From Diphasiastrum complanatum (lineage: Eukaryota > Streptophyta > Lycopodiopsida > Lycopodiales > Lycopodiaceae), in assembly GCA_029204225.1 (NCBI GenBank), contig CM055099.1, positions 44,480,145 to 44,544,144 on the forward strand: a DNA stretch of 64,000 nt, read 5' to 3'. Within the stretch, counting starts at the first letter, position 1, and every line of letters starts with the position of its first letter. Positions 45,890-55,697 of the stretch are shown piece by piece. The position numbers and the translations under genes are program-made. Below the pieces are notes generated by a model. The model saw only the letters and a list, made by a program, of their open reading frames with translations, was not told where the DNA came from and ran no database searches.

Positions 45890-46659
45890 ACCATTCAATA
45901 ACGAGCATCCTGAAAAACCTGTCAAAAACTCGACTCCATCGACAATCGAAGTCATCGACTTCATCAAACTTCGACTTCTCATGTATATACATATGTTCAA
46001 GACTTGACTTGCTCGACATCGAAGTACTCGACTTACTCGACATCGATTGTTCGACATTTCAACACTAACTCCATCAGCCGACTTCGTCGGCTTAACCGAC
46101 TTTTTCATCAACCGAATTCTCCATCAACCGACTTTGTCGACTTTTTCCCTCAGGGAAAAAAAAAATCAATCCAAATAAGCTGTCAAAAATCTTTACGGTA
46201 GTTCGCCTACTATTGTACATACATTTATTGTTATAAGGCGGTTGCAATAAATAGCAGAAAGCATTTAATGCTAAAAAGATATTTAACAAACAGATATTTA
46301 GCAAGTAGATATTTGTAATATAGAATCAACTAAGAATGCACTTAGTTGATAGTTGATCACTAATCAATCTTCTCATAATGTTACTACACTCAACGAACAC
46401 GCTGAAGTTATTACTTCAAGCAATTGTACTCATTGTTGATATTAATCAGAGTGCAATTTTTGTCTCACTATTGTATCGTTCTGTTGAGCATTTGTGTGAA
46501 TCATTCATCTTGATTACTTTACTGCTAACTGACGTGCTTCCGATCCTAAACCGTCCTAGCTCAAGCTTCTGCTGCCAGTCATCACGATCTGATATCAGAG
46601 TTATGTTTCTATCAGTTCTCTACTAATCCGATATTCGCTCATACTCTCGATTTTCGACA
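45890..46659 (+). mobile_element. Probable Copia-2 5' LTR
   Basis: The end is fixed by the degraded primer site that follows and by the match to 8392-8571. The start is not fixed. The first 250 bases contain about a dozen TCGA words (tcgact/tcgaca/tcgaag) and several ccgact words. Later parts are AT-rich. A second altered primer-like ctgatatcagag sits at about 46590. Confidence 0.5.
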
Positions 46660-46673
46660 TGGTAACTGAGCGG
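46660..46673 (+). promoter_or_regulatory. Copia-2 primer site, mutated
   Basis: TGGTAACTGAGCGG in the position occupied by TGGTATCAGAGCGG in the copy at 8572. The four-base change is likely decay. Confidence 0.7.
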
Positions 46674-46802
46674 ACAGTTCAATAATCTGCATTTCTATTG
46701 CGGATTGTCAGTGTTGTTTCTATCAAGACATCATTCTAGCAAGTGCGCAACCAACATTATTTCGATTTCGTTGTTTCTATCAACGACCTCGCTCAAACCA
46801 GA

Positions 46803-47700
46803 ATGGATCCGTCTTCTAGTTCATCTCTAATTGACAAACTTGACGGAGATAACTACCATCTTTGGAAGTTCAAGATGAAGGTCATGCTACTAGCCAAAGA
46901 ACTCTGGGACATCACTGATGGCACATAACTCAAACCAGAAGGTGATGCAGCCAATGTCACCAAATGGAGACTGAGAGATGGCAAGGCATTTGCCATGATT
47001 ACTCTCAATATCAAAGATACCCAAATCAGCCATATACGTGTTGCTCAGACTGCTAAGGATGCTTGGGACATCCTAGCAACCCTCTATGATATTAGGGACG
47101 TAGCTTCCAAGCTTCACTTGAGGAAGAAATTTTTCACCCTGAGAATGTCTGATGCAGATAGTGTTTCGAGTCATCTGAACACTTTCAAAAACCTTATGGA
47201 GCAGATGACTGCAACTGGCTCAGTCATAGAAGATTTCGATGCTGTTATGACTCTATTATCAAGTCTACCTGAAGCCTATGAAAATTGGGTCATGGCAATT
47301 TCAACCCATGAGCATGTCACTCTATCAAGAGTAATTTCGATGCCTTTACAAGAGGAGATCAGAAGAACTGCATCCTCCTCAGGCTCACAATGATGCTCAG
47401 GCTCTATATTCAAAACATCAAAAGTTCAGATCGAAGAGATTTACAAAGCCAGCTTATCCTGACAAGAAGAGCAACATGTAGTCTGGATCAAATTTTGGTC
47501 AAGATCAAATTCAAAATCTTCATCATTCCAACCAGTGCAGAAACTATTCTGCAGATACTGTAAGAGGACTGGGCATGAAATCAAGGACTGCAGAACTCTA
47601 CAACACAACAATCAGAAGAGGGAGCTCCAACAACATAGTGCTAGAACCAGTCACTCGATCCAGCAACAAGAGGAAGATGAAGCAGCTTTCATGACCAAGG
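46803..47700 (+). pseudogene. Copia-2 gag
   Basis: From the ATG at 46803 the frame reads SSSSLIDKLDGDNYHLWKF, VMLLAKELWDITDGT, a TAA at 46926, then ITLNIKDTQISHIRVAQTA, WDILATLYDIRDVASKLHL, FKNLMEQMTATGSVIEDF, LLSSLPEAYENWVMAI to a stop at 47391: the classic Copia gag (UBN2-like) fold. A shifted frame then gives the knuckle CRYCKRTGHEIKDC (about 47550-47595). At least two stops and one frameshift. Confidence 0.92.
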
Positions 47701-47880
47701 TAGGAGAACAATAGGATATCGATTCTTGGCATTGGGACTCTAGAGCAATGCAACATATGACTCACCATCAAGACTGGTTCAAGGATTCAGCCACTCTCAA
47801 GTTGTACAACTTGGAGACAACTCATCTCATTCTATCGAGGGTGAAGGAACAGTCAGGGTTGAATTCAGAAGGGTGAAGTC
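47701..47880 (+). pseudogene. Copia-2 protease, active site altered
   Basis: The reading DIDSWHWDSRAMQHMTHHQ occupies the protease active-site position; the usual Asp-Ser-Gly-Ala is Asp-Ser-Arg-Ala here, which would remove the flap-facing Gly of the catalytic triplet. A frame change follows before the pre-integrase domain. Confidence 0.75.
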
Positions 47881-48767
47881 AAGTTGCTGTCCAATGTCCT
47901 CCACGTTCCAAATCTGACCAAAAATCTGCTCTCAGTTAACAGAATCACAGACTCAGGTCGGAGGGTCGAATTCGATACAGACGACTGCACAATTCTTGAC
48001 AAGTCTCGAAAAGTTCTAGCTTTCGGGAGAAGAAGTGGATACGTTTACAAACTTAGCCATTGCTATTCTTCTAATAGTCAAGCTCTTCATACATCCACTT
48101 CTGAATCAACTGATATACTTTGGCATTTCGGATTAGGCCACCTTGACTTTAATAGTATTCAGCAAATGTCGACTCATAATCTAGTGCAAGATCTTCCTTC
48201 TGTTAGCAAACCAACTTCTCCATGTGAAAGTTGTATTATTAGCAAGCATGCTAGAAGTCCTTTAATTTCTGATTCAGTTCATACTTCTAAAGGTTTGCTT
48301 GATCTTGTACATAGCGACATTTGTGGCCAATGCAGACTGCTTTGACAGGAGGAGCTCTTTATTTCCTAACCTTCATCGATGACTTCTCTCGAAGGACTGC
48401 TACTTATTTTCTGAAGAACAAATCAGAAGCACCCAAGTTCTTCAAGCGGTACAAGGCATCTGCTGAAAATCAGACCCAGAGGAAGATCAAAGCTCTACGT
48501 ACTGATGGAGGGGGAGAATTTATCTCCACAGAATTCAAGGAGTTCTGCAAGGCCAACGGAATACATCAACAGTATACAACCAACTACTCACCTCAGTCAA
48601 ATGGTGTAGCTGAGAGGAAGAATCGGACACTCATCAAAAGTGCCAAAAGCATGTTGGCCCATGCCTCTCTTCCAAAGAATTTTTGGGCAGAAGCTGTTAC
48701 TACAGCTGCCTATCTACAAAATCGATCCCACAGGAACCCGAAAGAGCAAGTGGAACGAGAAACATAG
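47881..48767 (+). pseudogene. Copia-2 pre-integrase and integrase, truncated
   Basis: Two frames: 47884-48345 reads LSNVLHVPNLTKNLLSVNR, LWHFGLGHLDFNSIQQMS, CESCIISKHARSPLIS and LLDLVHSDICG; 48321-48767 reads YFLTFIDDFSRRTATYFL, LRTDGGGEFISTEFKEF, TNYSPQSNGVAERKNRTL and FWAEAVTTAAYLQNR, i.e. all three catalytic residues of the core. The first Asp segment lies at the frame change. Beyond about 48735 the sequence is no longer Copia. Confidence 0.92.
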
Positions 48768-48779
48768 CAATTGGGCCCA

Positions 48780-49640
48780 TGTCAAGTGAAAGGGGAGCTG
48801 AAATTCTTCTGAAATCAAGGAAGCTGCCAACCATCAGGATTTGAAGCCACCAAAGTATACAGGGGCAACCCAATGCATAATACTAATGCCGCTGAAAATT
48901 GGATTCAAAAGTGGGAAAAGGCTTTTCAGATGTGCGGCATCAATGACGATGATGAAAAGATTGCTAAGGCTACCTACTGATTACAAGAAACTGCACAACG
49001 ATGGTGGAGGAAAGTCAAAAAGGATAACTTGGTGTCTGTCACTTGGGAAGCTTTGAAACATATGTTTACACAGAACTGGGTGCTTCTTGACAAGAAGAAC
49101 CAGGCTATGTAGTCTTGGACTAGTCTCAAGCAAGGAAATGCGTCAGCATGCGGACAAGTATAGGGAAGCCTTGATGCGAATACCATAAGAGGTTCCAATG
49201 CTTCTACGGGTGTTCCATTTTGGCCGTTCGTTAGGAAGGAGCTTGCTCCAAGCCTCCACAGGATATTACAGATGGCCTTATATTATGAAGACGGGAAAAA
49301 GGCCAAGGAGCCTGAAACGCCTACTACAGGAGGGTTTCAGCCTTGGGGAGAAAGAAACTTCAAAAGATGGAAGGGTCAAAGTGCCAAAAAGAGTAAATGT
49401 GCGGGTGTGCCTTGAAAGGCAAAGGGCGGTATGGGACGTCCAATGCCCAAAGGAGCCACTGTTTTTTGACGCTATCGCCATAGGATTTGGAGTGGACAAA
49501 GAAGGAAAATCTTTGCTTTGGCTGTTTCGGACGGCATAGATGGAAGAAATGTCCACGTATTCCTTCGCAAACCACTTATAGCTTGCAAGTTGAGGAGGCT
49601 GAAGATTGACGAACTTGAGCAAGAGGAACCTCAAGGGGCT
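48780..49640 (+). pseudogene. Ty3 gag fused after Copia-2 integrase
   Basis: Decayed gag in changing frames: NAAENWIQKWEKAFQMCGI, DDDEKIAKATY, ETAQRWWRKVKKDNLVSVT, WEALKHMFTQNW, later RKELAPSLHRILQMALYYE and a knuckle-like CFGCFGRHRWKKC near 49512-49550. Several stops. No LTR, primer site or leader separates it from the Copia-2 integrase on its left. Confidence 0.75.
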
Positions 49641-49646
49641 CCATGA

Positions 49647-49975
49647 TTGATGAATGTGTCATCGATTCAAAAAATGGATTTGGTTCCTTTGCCACAGTTA
49701 TCGAGAGTGGCGCAATACAAGTATCAATTTCCTTGTACTTCTATATTTGTTATGCATGGGCAGTTGTGTGGTAGAGATGTCTTGATTCTATTTGACATTG
49801 GGTCCTCACATAACGTTATTAACTCCGCTTTGATTAAATGGTTAAGGGTGTCACACAGCCATCTCGATACCAGTGTACAGTCGACATTAAGAGATTACCT
49901 GTTTGGCTCGTTTCGATGTAGTGCTTGGAATTTGTTGGCATGTGGCTAGAAAAACTTACATGGCTTGTGATATTC
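49647..49975 (+). pseudogene. Ty3 aspartic protease
   Basis: Reading with FPCTSIFVMHGQLCGRDVL, ILFDIGSSHNVINSALIKW: a retropepsin active-site loop (Asp-Ile-Gly-Ser-Ser-His-Asn) followed by the usual hydrophobic stretch, as in Ty3 elements after gag. The frame ends at 49949. Downstream pol is not recognisable. Confidence 0.75.
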
Positions 49976-50399
49976 ATGTGTATGAGTTCCAGCACGATGG
50001 TAGGATTCATTCCCTACGTGGCAAGCCGGATATGCCTCCAACACCTTTGATCACGTAGCCAAGAAGAGCAACAAATATCTAGAAGCCAATACAACTGCGC
50101 CTAAATTGTGTGAAGGTGTGACCATGGAGAAATGGCCTTGATTATGCATTGACATATGGAGATCACACATTGACATATGGAATATTCCGTAAATAGAGAA
50201 CACACCATACTTGAAGGAGATCATCAAGGATGGGCACGAATATCCGATCTAAAATTACTAGAAATGTACTGCTACGCAAAAGACATTGTTCTCAATATTG
50301 ATTGTATCATAACAAAAATATCATTTGTAGATCTCATTCTATTTCCTACGAAGTTTGTTATTCTTTGTTCTATGTTATTGCTTTGGCAACAACTAGTAG
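49976..50399. other. Unassigned spacer
   Basis: No motif beyond short chance readings. It ends at the solo LTR at 50400. Confidence 0.4.
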
Positions 50400-50864
50400 T
50401 GTAAAGACCACTAGTGAAAAGTTTAGGAGAACACAATAAAAGAGACTATGGAGCCAAACCGCCAAACCAAACCTAGATCAATCCTGGATCTAGTCCCCAA
50501 GCCATGCCATGTGATAGCAAGAGGAGAAGAGCTCAACTGGTAACCTAGACCAAGTCGTCGACGGGATAATCCCTACCTCAATATATAAAGAGTAAAGTCC
50601 TGTGCATGAACCCATGCAATCCCCATGCAGGTCAACTATAAATAGGTCACAGCTCTTCATGCCTCCCTCCTGCCTATATCCGTCACACATACATGCACTA
50701 CTCCATATGTCTCAATTAGAGTGTCTGGGTCCTCTCAAGGTCATTAGTCACAAACAAGCCTCGACGTGGAATAAAATCTAGGCGTGACCAATAATCTCGC
50801 ACACTGGAGGGCCGGTCTACCATATTAGGACTATTCCATGTCCTTAGCTGAATATGGCCGTACA
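50400..50864 (+). mobile_element. Solo LTR, family D (copy 2)
   Basis: 465 bases, TGTAAAGACC...ggccgtaca, about nine-tenths identical by eye to copy 1 at 23177. Flanked by agtag (50395-50399) and actag (50865-50869), one mismatch. It contains a TATA-like ctataaatagg (about 50636) and gtggaataaaatc (about 50767), which gives plus orientation. It lacks the internal duplication of copy 1. Confidence 0.88.
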
Positions 50865-51457
50865 ACTAGCATCATGTTCTTGGCCTAAGAGAAGTAGATT
50901 TAACAAAAGCAAAATGTATGAATCCATACTCCACTATAGTGAGAGCACTACCCAGAACAAATAAATAGCCAAATCTAATCATGATGAAAAGCTTTCACAA
51001 TTGCAAATAATGACAAGGTTGTAGTTCAAAAACCAAATACTTAAATAAGAAGGTTGATTGAGATTCAAATTGCAGCTTTACTAGTCATATCATTGCCTTG
51101 CTTACATTAGATCTAACAAACAAGAGCTGTTGTTATATATATAATCATGTACACAAACCTAGCACTTGGAAACTAGAAACATAAGCATGTAAGTCAATCA
51201 TCACTATCAGACTACAATGTAAAGCAAGGAGACTAGAGAGAAAATCCTTCTCAACTTAAGGAGGATCAACATCTCTAGCAAGCATCATAAAAAAGAATTC
51301 TACCATCAAGTAGCTTTGATGTACATAATTTAAGCACCAAGAACTTCATAGTTTAGAGAGAAAGAAACAAATCATGTTTTGTCTACCAGCGCTTCCAATA
51401 CAATAAGAAGGTACCATTTCCAACACAAAAATCATGAATACTAGAGGATGGCACTAC
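50865..51457. other. Unassigned spacer
   Basis: AT-rich, no ORF of substance. If the exon at 51458-51565 is real, this would be intron or 3' flank of that gene. Confidence 0.4.
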
Positions 51458-51565
51458 CTGAGGTCGAGGAATAATGGCCTCAAAAGTATGATAATGTGGC
51501 TTCGAAAAGCTTGGAGGCTCCAAGACGATGTATGCTCCTTTGTTCTCATGGCGTCTACTTCTTGC
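51458..51565 (-). CDS. Candidate internal exon of an unknown host gene
   Basis: On the minus strand an acceptor-like ttcatgtgcaacag is followed by exactly 36 codons (ARSRRHENKGAYIVLEPPS, then FSKPHYHTFEAIIPRPQ) and a cag|gtagtg donor-like site. Basic start, Pro-rich end, GC content higher than the flanks, length a multiple of three. Flanking exons were not found within several hundred bases. No family recognised; chance cannot be excluded. Confidence 0.4.
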
Positions 51566-52571
51566 CTGTTGCACATGAAAACAATATATATAGACCCAAA
51601 ACATACAATAACATACGGTACAAATAAATTTGGAATACATGTGGTTTCCTGTATGATGTATTTTGAAAAATGTACAAGCAATCTTGAAAACACTACAAAA
51701 TTCCTTGGGCCCTTCATTCATCGCATATTCATTATTTATATTATTGGTCATATAGGGCTTAATAGGCCCGGGTACATTGGTTCAACACTAACCCTAATTC
51801 ATGCAGTCTCATTAGATTATAGATAGTACAAATAGACCTATGGGGCCTCACTATGATTGGGTGATTGATTGAGGAGTAGAGTTAGACTTCATTTCCAACT
51901 TACCAAATCCTAGTTTCCAATTTGTAGTCCCTACATTTACATTTCTTTCCAATGCAATTGCAATCCCTTTTAGTTGTTTAACGTTGGCCATAACTTGGTA
52001 GCATAGCACCTTGTGCAAAGAAAGAATTGAGATCCACTTCCTATAGTCTTCAAATGCTCAATTGTATAGAGTGCTAGAACCAAGACTTTAGTTTATGAGG
52101 TTACCGAGAAAACACTACAAATCTTGGCTCCAATTTTCTCCACAGTTGTCTAATTTTGCATTGGTGGATGCATCTCAACTAATCACTAAGAATCATGTAC
52201 AAATTTCTTGAAACTAGGTCTCTAAAAGTACTGTGCAAAAAAGTCGCTTTTCTAGTTTCTCAACATCTTTATCTTCAAATTCATCTCTTTTTGTTATACA
52301 ATCGGTATATCATTGTTCTTTATATATTAGGGAGCTTCTAATGAACTTCTCAAAGTATCATTTGGATCATCATAAATCAAGTTCTTGGCCCTTTTAATTT
52401 TTCTAGTTTTCAAGGCTTCATCTCTTTTGCGTTTTTGTGCACACTGTAGGCTCCCTACTCTTGCAGGTATATGTCTATGCTCTATCGTTTGCTTTCGTAT
52501 TAGTTTAAGACATTCAGTTTAATGCCCTCACGGTTGCTTCAGCTATTCTCACGAATGATTGACTTCTGCAG
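51566..52571. other. Spacer, possibly intronic
   Basis: AT-rich with T-runs; no supported ORF or repeat family. Confidence 0.4.
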
Positions 52572-52835
52572 GTCAATCCCGATGACTGCCTGGTTGCAGC
52601 GGCCAATCATGAGGCAGAGCCAGAGGTTGATCCAGACGATGCTGTTCGGCGTGCTCTACGGGGTGATCCCAAGGATGATGCTGATACCGATGAGACCACC
52701 CCCCTTCCTGTTGACGTTCCATTGCCCTCCTCTCATGATGAGCCCACATATGATTCAGACGAGACGGCCGACCTTGCAGGGGATGGTCCACGTGCCCCAC
52801 CCAGTACTCCCGTGTACCGTTTTCCTATTTTTTAA
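52572..52835 (+). CDS. Candidate terminal exon, acidic protein
   Basis: After an acceptor-like attgacttctgcag the frame starting at 52572 is open for 87 codons to TAA at 52833. It reads VNPDDCLVAAANHEAEPEV, DPDDAVRRALRGDPKDDA, DTDETTPLPVDVPLPSS and a Pro/Thr-rich end. Strongly acidic and GC-richer than its surroundings. There is no ATG, so only an exon model fits. The reading in the other frame (52522-52899) is a shadow. Could be a host gene end or a transposon-protein tail; family not recognised. Confidence 0.4.
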   Translation, partial: VNPDDCLVAAANHEAEPEVDPDDAVRRALRGDPKDDADTDETTPLPVDVPLPSSHDEPTYDSDETADLAGDGPRAPPSTPVYRFPIF

Positions 52836-53020
52836 CAGGAGGGGACAAGTGGGTGCTAGACACCCTCTGATAATTAATTCCGGGGAGGGGGGGCCATAAA
52901 TTGTTTTTATTTCGCTTTGGGCATGTGGGACAGCGAGAGCAAGTGCCTGTATTTTTTTTTTTTGAACAAAAAAAATTTCGAAATGGGGGATGTATCCGGA
53001 TGCGGACGCACCCCTGAGGC

Positions 53021-53102
53021 GTCCGTGTCCGGACGCGGACGAGCGTCCGAACGCGCGTCCGCGTCCGGACGCGGACGAGCGTCCGAACGCGCGTCCACGT
53101 CC
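53021..53102. repeat. GC-rich 36-bp tandem repeat with palindrome
   Basis: Units 53021-53056 and 53057-53092 differ at one position, with a partial third to 53102 and a degenerate piece near 52995. The first 20 bases of unit 2 (53057-53076) form a perfect palindrome built of gtccg/cggac. Extremely CpG-rich, in AT-rich surroundings, and preceded by a T-run/A-run. Confidence 0.9.
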
Positions 53103-53875
53103 AGGGTCCGCTCCCTTAGGTATGGACATCTATAGAGCGAGATAATGTAGTTTCCAGTTTCAAACCATCATTATGTCTAGTGTCGGGGAACTGCTTTAGC
53201 AAAATTTTGTACAAGATAGATAAGAAACAAGCACGTAAAGATCAGTTGCTTGCTTGGAATAGTTGATGGTCACTTCAGTCAATCATCTCTATCTGAGAGA
53301 TAGACATGGATATTTCAGAGAAAAGCTCAAGTATCTAAGAAAATAGTATGTATGAATGAGAGCTTATTTTGCATTTATGGTATTTGTGCTCGGCATCGTA
53401 TATATTTCTTTGCAGTTGAGTAAGTATGGCCCTCTTCTGCCATGACCTATATAATAATACCTTTATGTGACATTGTTGACATGGTGTTTATTTGTATACA
53501 ACGACACGATAAAACATTACTTTGCCATGATGCACAAGCACCAATACCGGTATGAGTATCTACTGCTTATTTTTTATACATGTGTCATCATAGCCTCCAT
53601 GATTTATCTATGATTCAGATGCAATGCATGTATCAATGTTATATTTGGGATTGTAACCAATATAAGAAAGGACTCACGTAATCTTCAACCTTATGGAGTC
53701 TACCCACAAAGTCAAGTCTTACACCAATCAACTCCCTCAAGCATAACAGGGACCAAATGCTATGACATCCCAGCTCACGATCTCACGTATAATGCAGTCC
53801 AGGACACACAAATGTTTTATCTGCAACCATCATTTCGTGACATATGAGTTTTCTGCAGGGCCACTCATTCAATAT
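53103..53875. other. Unassigned spacer
   Basis: No supported ORF or repeat family recognised. Confidence 0.4.
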
Positions 53876-54057
53876 CAAACTCCTCCTACGACTACAAACC
53901 AAGTCTGAAACACTTACGTGTATTTGGATGCCTTTGCTATGCTCAAATACCATCTAATCTGAGGAAGAAACTAGACTCAGTAACATCTTTATCGGCTATT
54001 CAATGTCACACAAGGCTTATCGCATTTATGATGTTGAGACAAGTCAGATCTTTCGAA
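53876..54057 (+). pseudogene. Copia integrase post-core segment
   Basis: Reads PSLKHLRVFGCLCYAQIPS, NLRKKLDS, then after a small deletion FIGYSMSHKAYRIYDVETS. This is the part that follows the catalytic core in Copia integrase. It ends at an abrupt switch to Ty3 sequence at about 54057. Confidence 0.85.
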
Positions 54058-54905
54058 TTGTGGTCAGAAAGGGGAAGCAACATTATCTAGCCGATCACGT
54101 TTCGCGAATTGAATCTGCACCAGTTAATACTGAAGTGGATGATGAACTACCAGATGCTGCGTTGTTCTATGTTGAAGCAGTACCTGAGTGGGCGGCAGAT
54201 ATTGTTGAGTACCTGATGCTAGGACAACCGAATGACTCTTTGACAAAAGTACAGAAAAGACAATTGATTCATAAGGCTCAACCTTATCAATTAATTGCAG
54301 GACAATTGTGTCATCGTGGATCAAATAATATTTTACGAAGATGTGTTTTACCGCATGAAGTACCAGATTTAATCATGTTTTCACATGATGGCATGGGTGG
54401 AGGACACTTCTCTACAGATATTACTGTTCGCAAACTTTTGCAATCTGGTTGTTGGTGGCCTACGCTTCATAAGGACACTGGAAATTTTTTTCAGACATGT
54501 GATGTCTGCCAGCGAGCACAACGTCCTACTCGACAGAATTATGAACCCTTACATCCAGTTTTATCGCAAGCACTGTTTGAAAAATGGGGACTAGATTATG
54601 TTGGTCCTATTCATCCCGTTGCGCAAGGATCTTAGGCCTGATACATTATCGTTGCAACTGATTATATGACCAAGTGGGTTGAAACCAAAGCTGTCAAAGT
54701 GGCTGATGCGAAATCTACGACCATGTTTCTATATGAAAACATTATAATCAGATTTGGATGTCCGATCGAAATTGTCAGTGATCGGGGTACACACTTTGTT
54801 AATCAAACAATAAAGTGTTTATTGGAAGATTTTTTTGTTATACACAGATTTAGTACTCCCTATTATCGCAGAGGGAATGGCCAAGCTGAATCTTCCACTA
54901 CTTAT
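54058..54905 (+). pseudogene. Ty3 RNase H end and integrase inside Copia
   Basis: Starts with the C-end of Ty3 RNase H (KGKQHYLADHVSRIES), a spacer, then the H2C2 finger (HDGMGGGHFSTDI...CDVCQRAQ), the core EKWGLDYVGPIHP, a TAG near 54635, TDYMTKWVETKAVKVADAK, EIVSDRGTHFVNQ, and YYRRGNGQAESS with the third catalytic residue intact. Close relative of 11.6-12.3 kb but better preserved. Copia integrase lies on both sides. Confidence 0.9.
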
Positions 54906-54929
54906 CATCATGTGGCGTGCACCATTAGT

Positions 54930-55145
54930 TCACCGCCAGCTACACTCCACAATAGAATGGCATAGCTGAGCGAAAGAACCGTACACTATTGGAAGCTGCA
55001 CGATCCATGACTATCAACGCTCAACTACCCAAGGTTTTTTGGGCTGAAGCAATCTCTACAACCTGCTATCTGCATAATTATCCCAGCACGAAGACTCCAA
55101 GCTCTATGATATTTCAATTAATACTTGCTCTATTATTGTCTAAGG
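54930..55145 (+). pseudogene. Copia integrase core segment
   Basis: Reads ASYTPQ, a stop, NGIAERKNRTLLEAARSMT, then INAQLPKVFWAEAISTTCY and LHNYPSTKTPSSM. In an intact Copia protein this comes before, not after, the segment at 53876-54057, so the two flanks are in permuted order. The hAT MITE at 55154 lies just downstream. Confidence 0.88.
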
Positions 55146-55153
55146 CACTCTTC

Positions 55154-55571
55154 CATAGTGACCAGGGAACATGGGAACGTGGCTTTTAGACGTGCCATGC
55201 GTTCCTAGCGTACTCTTGTTGGGAAGGTGCTCGGGAAAGTGAGCTTGGGAACGTGACCAGGAAACGCGTTCCCAAGGAGTGGGAACGTGACTGGGAACAC
55301 GTTCCCTAGTCACGGTTTCTGCAAAGACTAAAAAACAAGATAAATGAAAGAGGAAGGTTTGGGAACGTGTTCCCTGGTCATAGTTTCTGCTAAGACCTAA
55401 AAAACAAGATAGATGAGAGAGGATTGTTTATATCATGTGTAATTTCAATATACAAAATTCTATAAATTTCAAAATTATTATGTTGATGTGGCGTTCCCGT
55501 TCCTGTTTTCATTTTTCTAGGGACGTTTTCATCCCCTTTCCCGTGCTTGTTCTCGTTCCCTAGTCACTATG
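55154..55571. mobile_element. hAT-type MITE, 418 bp
   Basis: Ends with 17-bp terminal inverted repeats CATAGTGACCAGGGAAC and (reverse complement of the right end) CATAGTGACTAGGGAAC, one mismatch, and is flanked by a perfect 8-bp duplication CACTCTTC (55146-55153 and 55572-55579). An 8-bp duplication and short TIR indicate the hAT superfamily. No ORF. The interior has repeated gggaacgtg / cgttccc words and a duplicated tttctgc.aagac...aaaaaacaagata segment. Confidence 0.95.
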
Positions 55572-55697
55572 CACTCTTCAACTTTGCTTTAAAAACTTCC
55601 CAAACCATTTGTTTGTCCACCACCATTATCACAAAGGTATCTCTATGGCAGCTCTATTAACTTGCTCTATTATTTCCAATGATAATTCCACATTTAT

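Noticed and set aside
52522-52899. 125-codon ORF rich in Pro, Met and Arg
   Set aside because: It overlaps the better-supported acidic frame starting at 52572 and looks like its +1 shadow.
52755-53129. Repetitive Gly/Arg/Ser/Ala-rich ORFs on the minus strand
   Set aside because: They arise from the 36-bp GC-rich tandem repeat; no independent evidence for coding.
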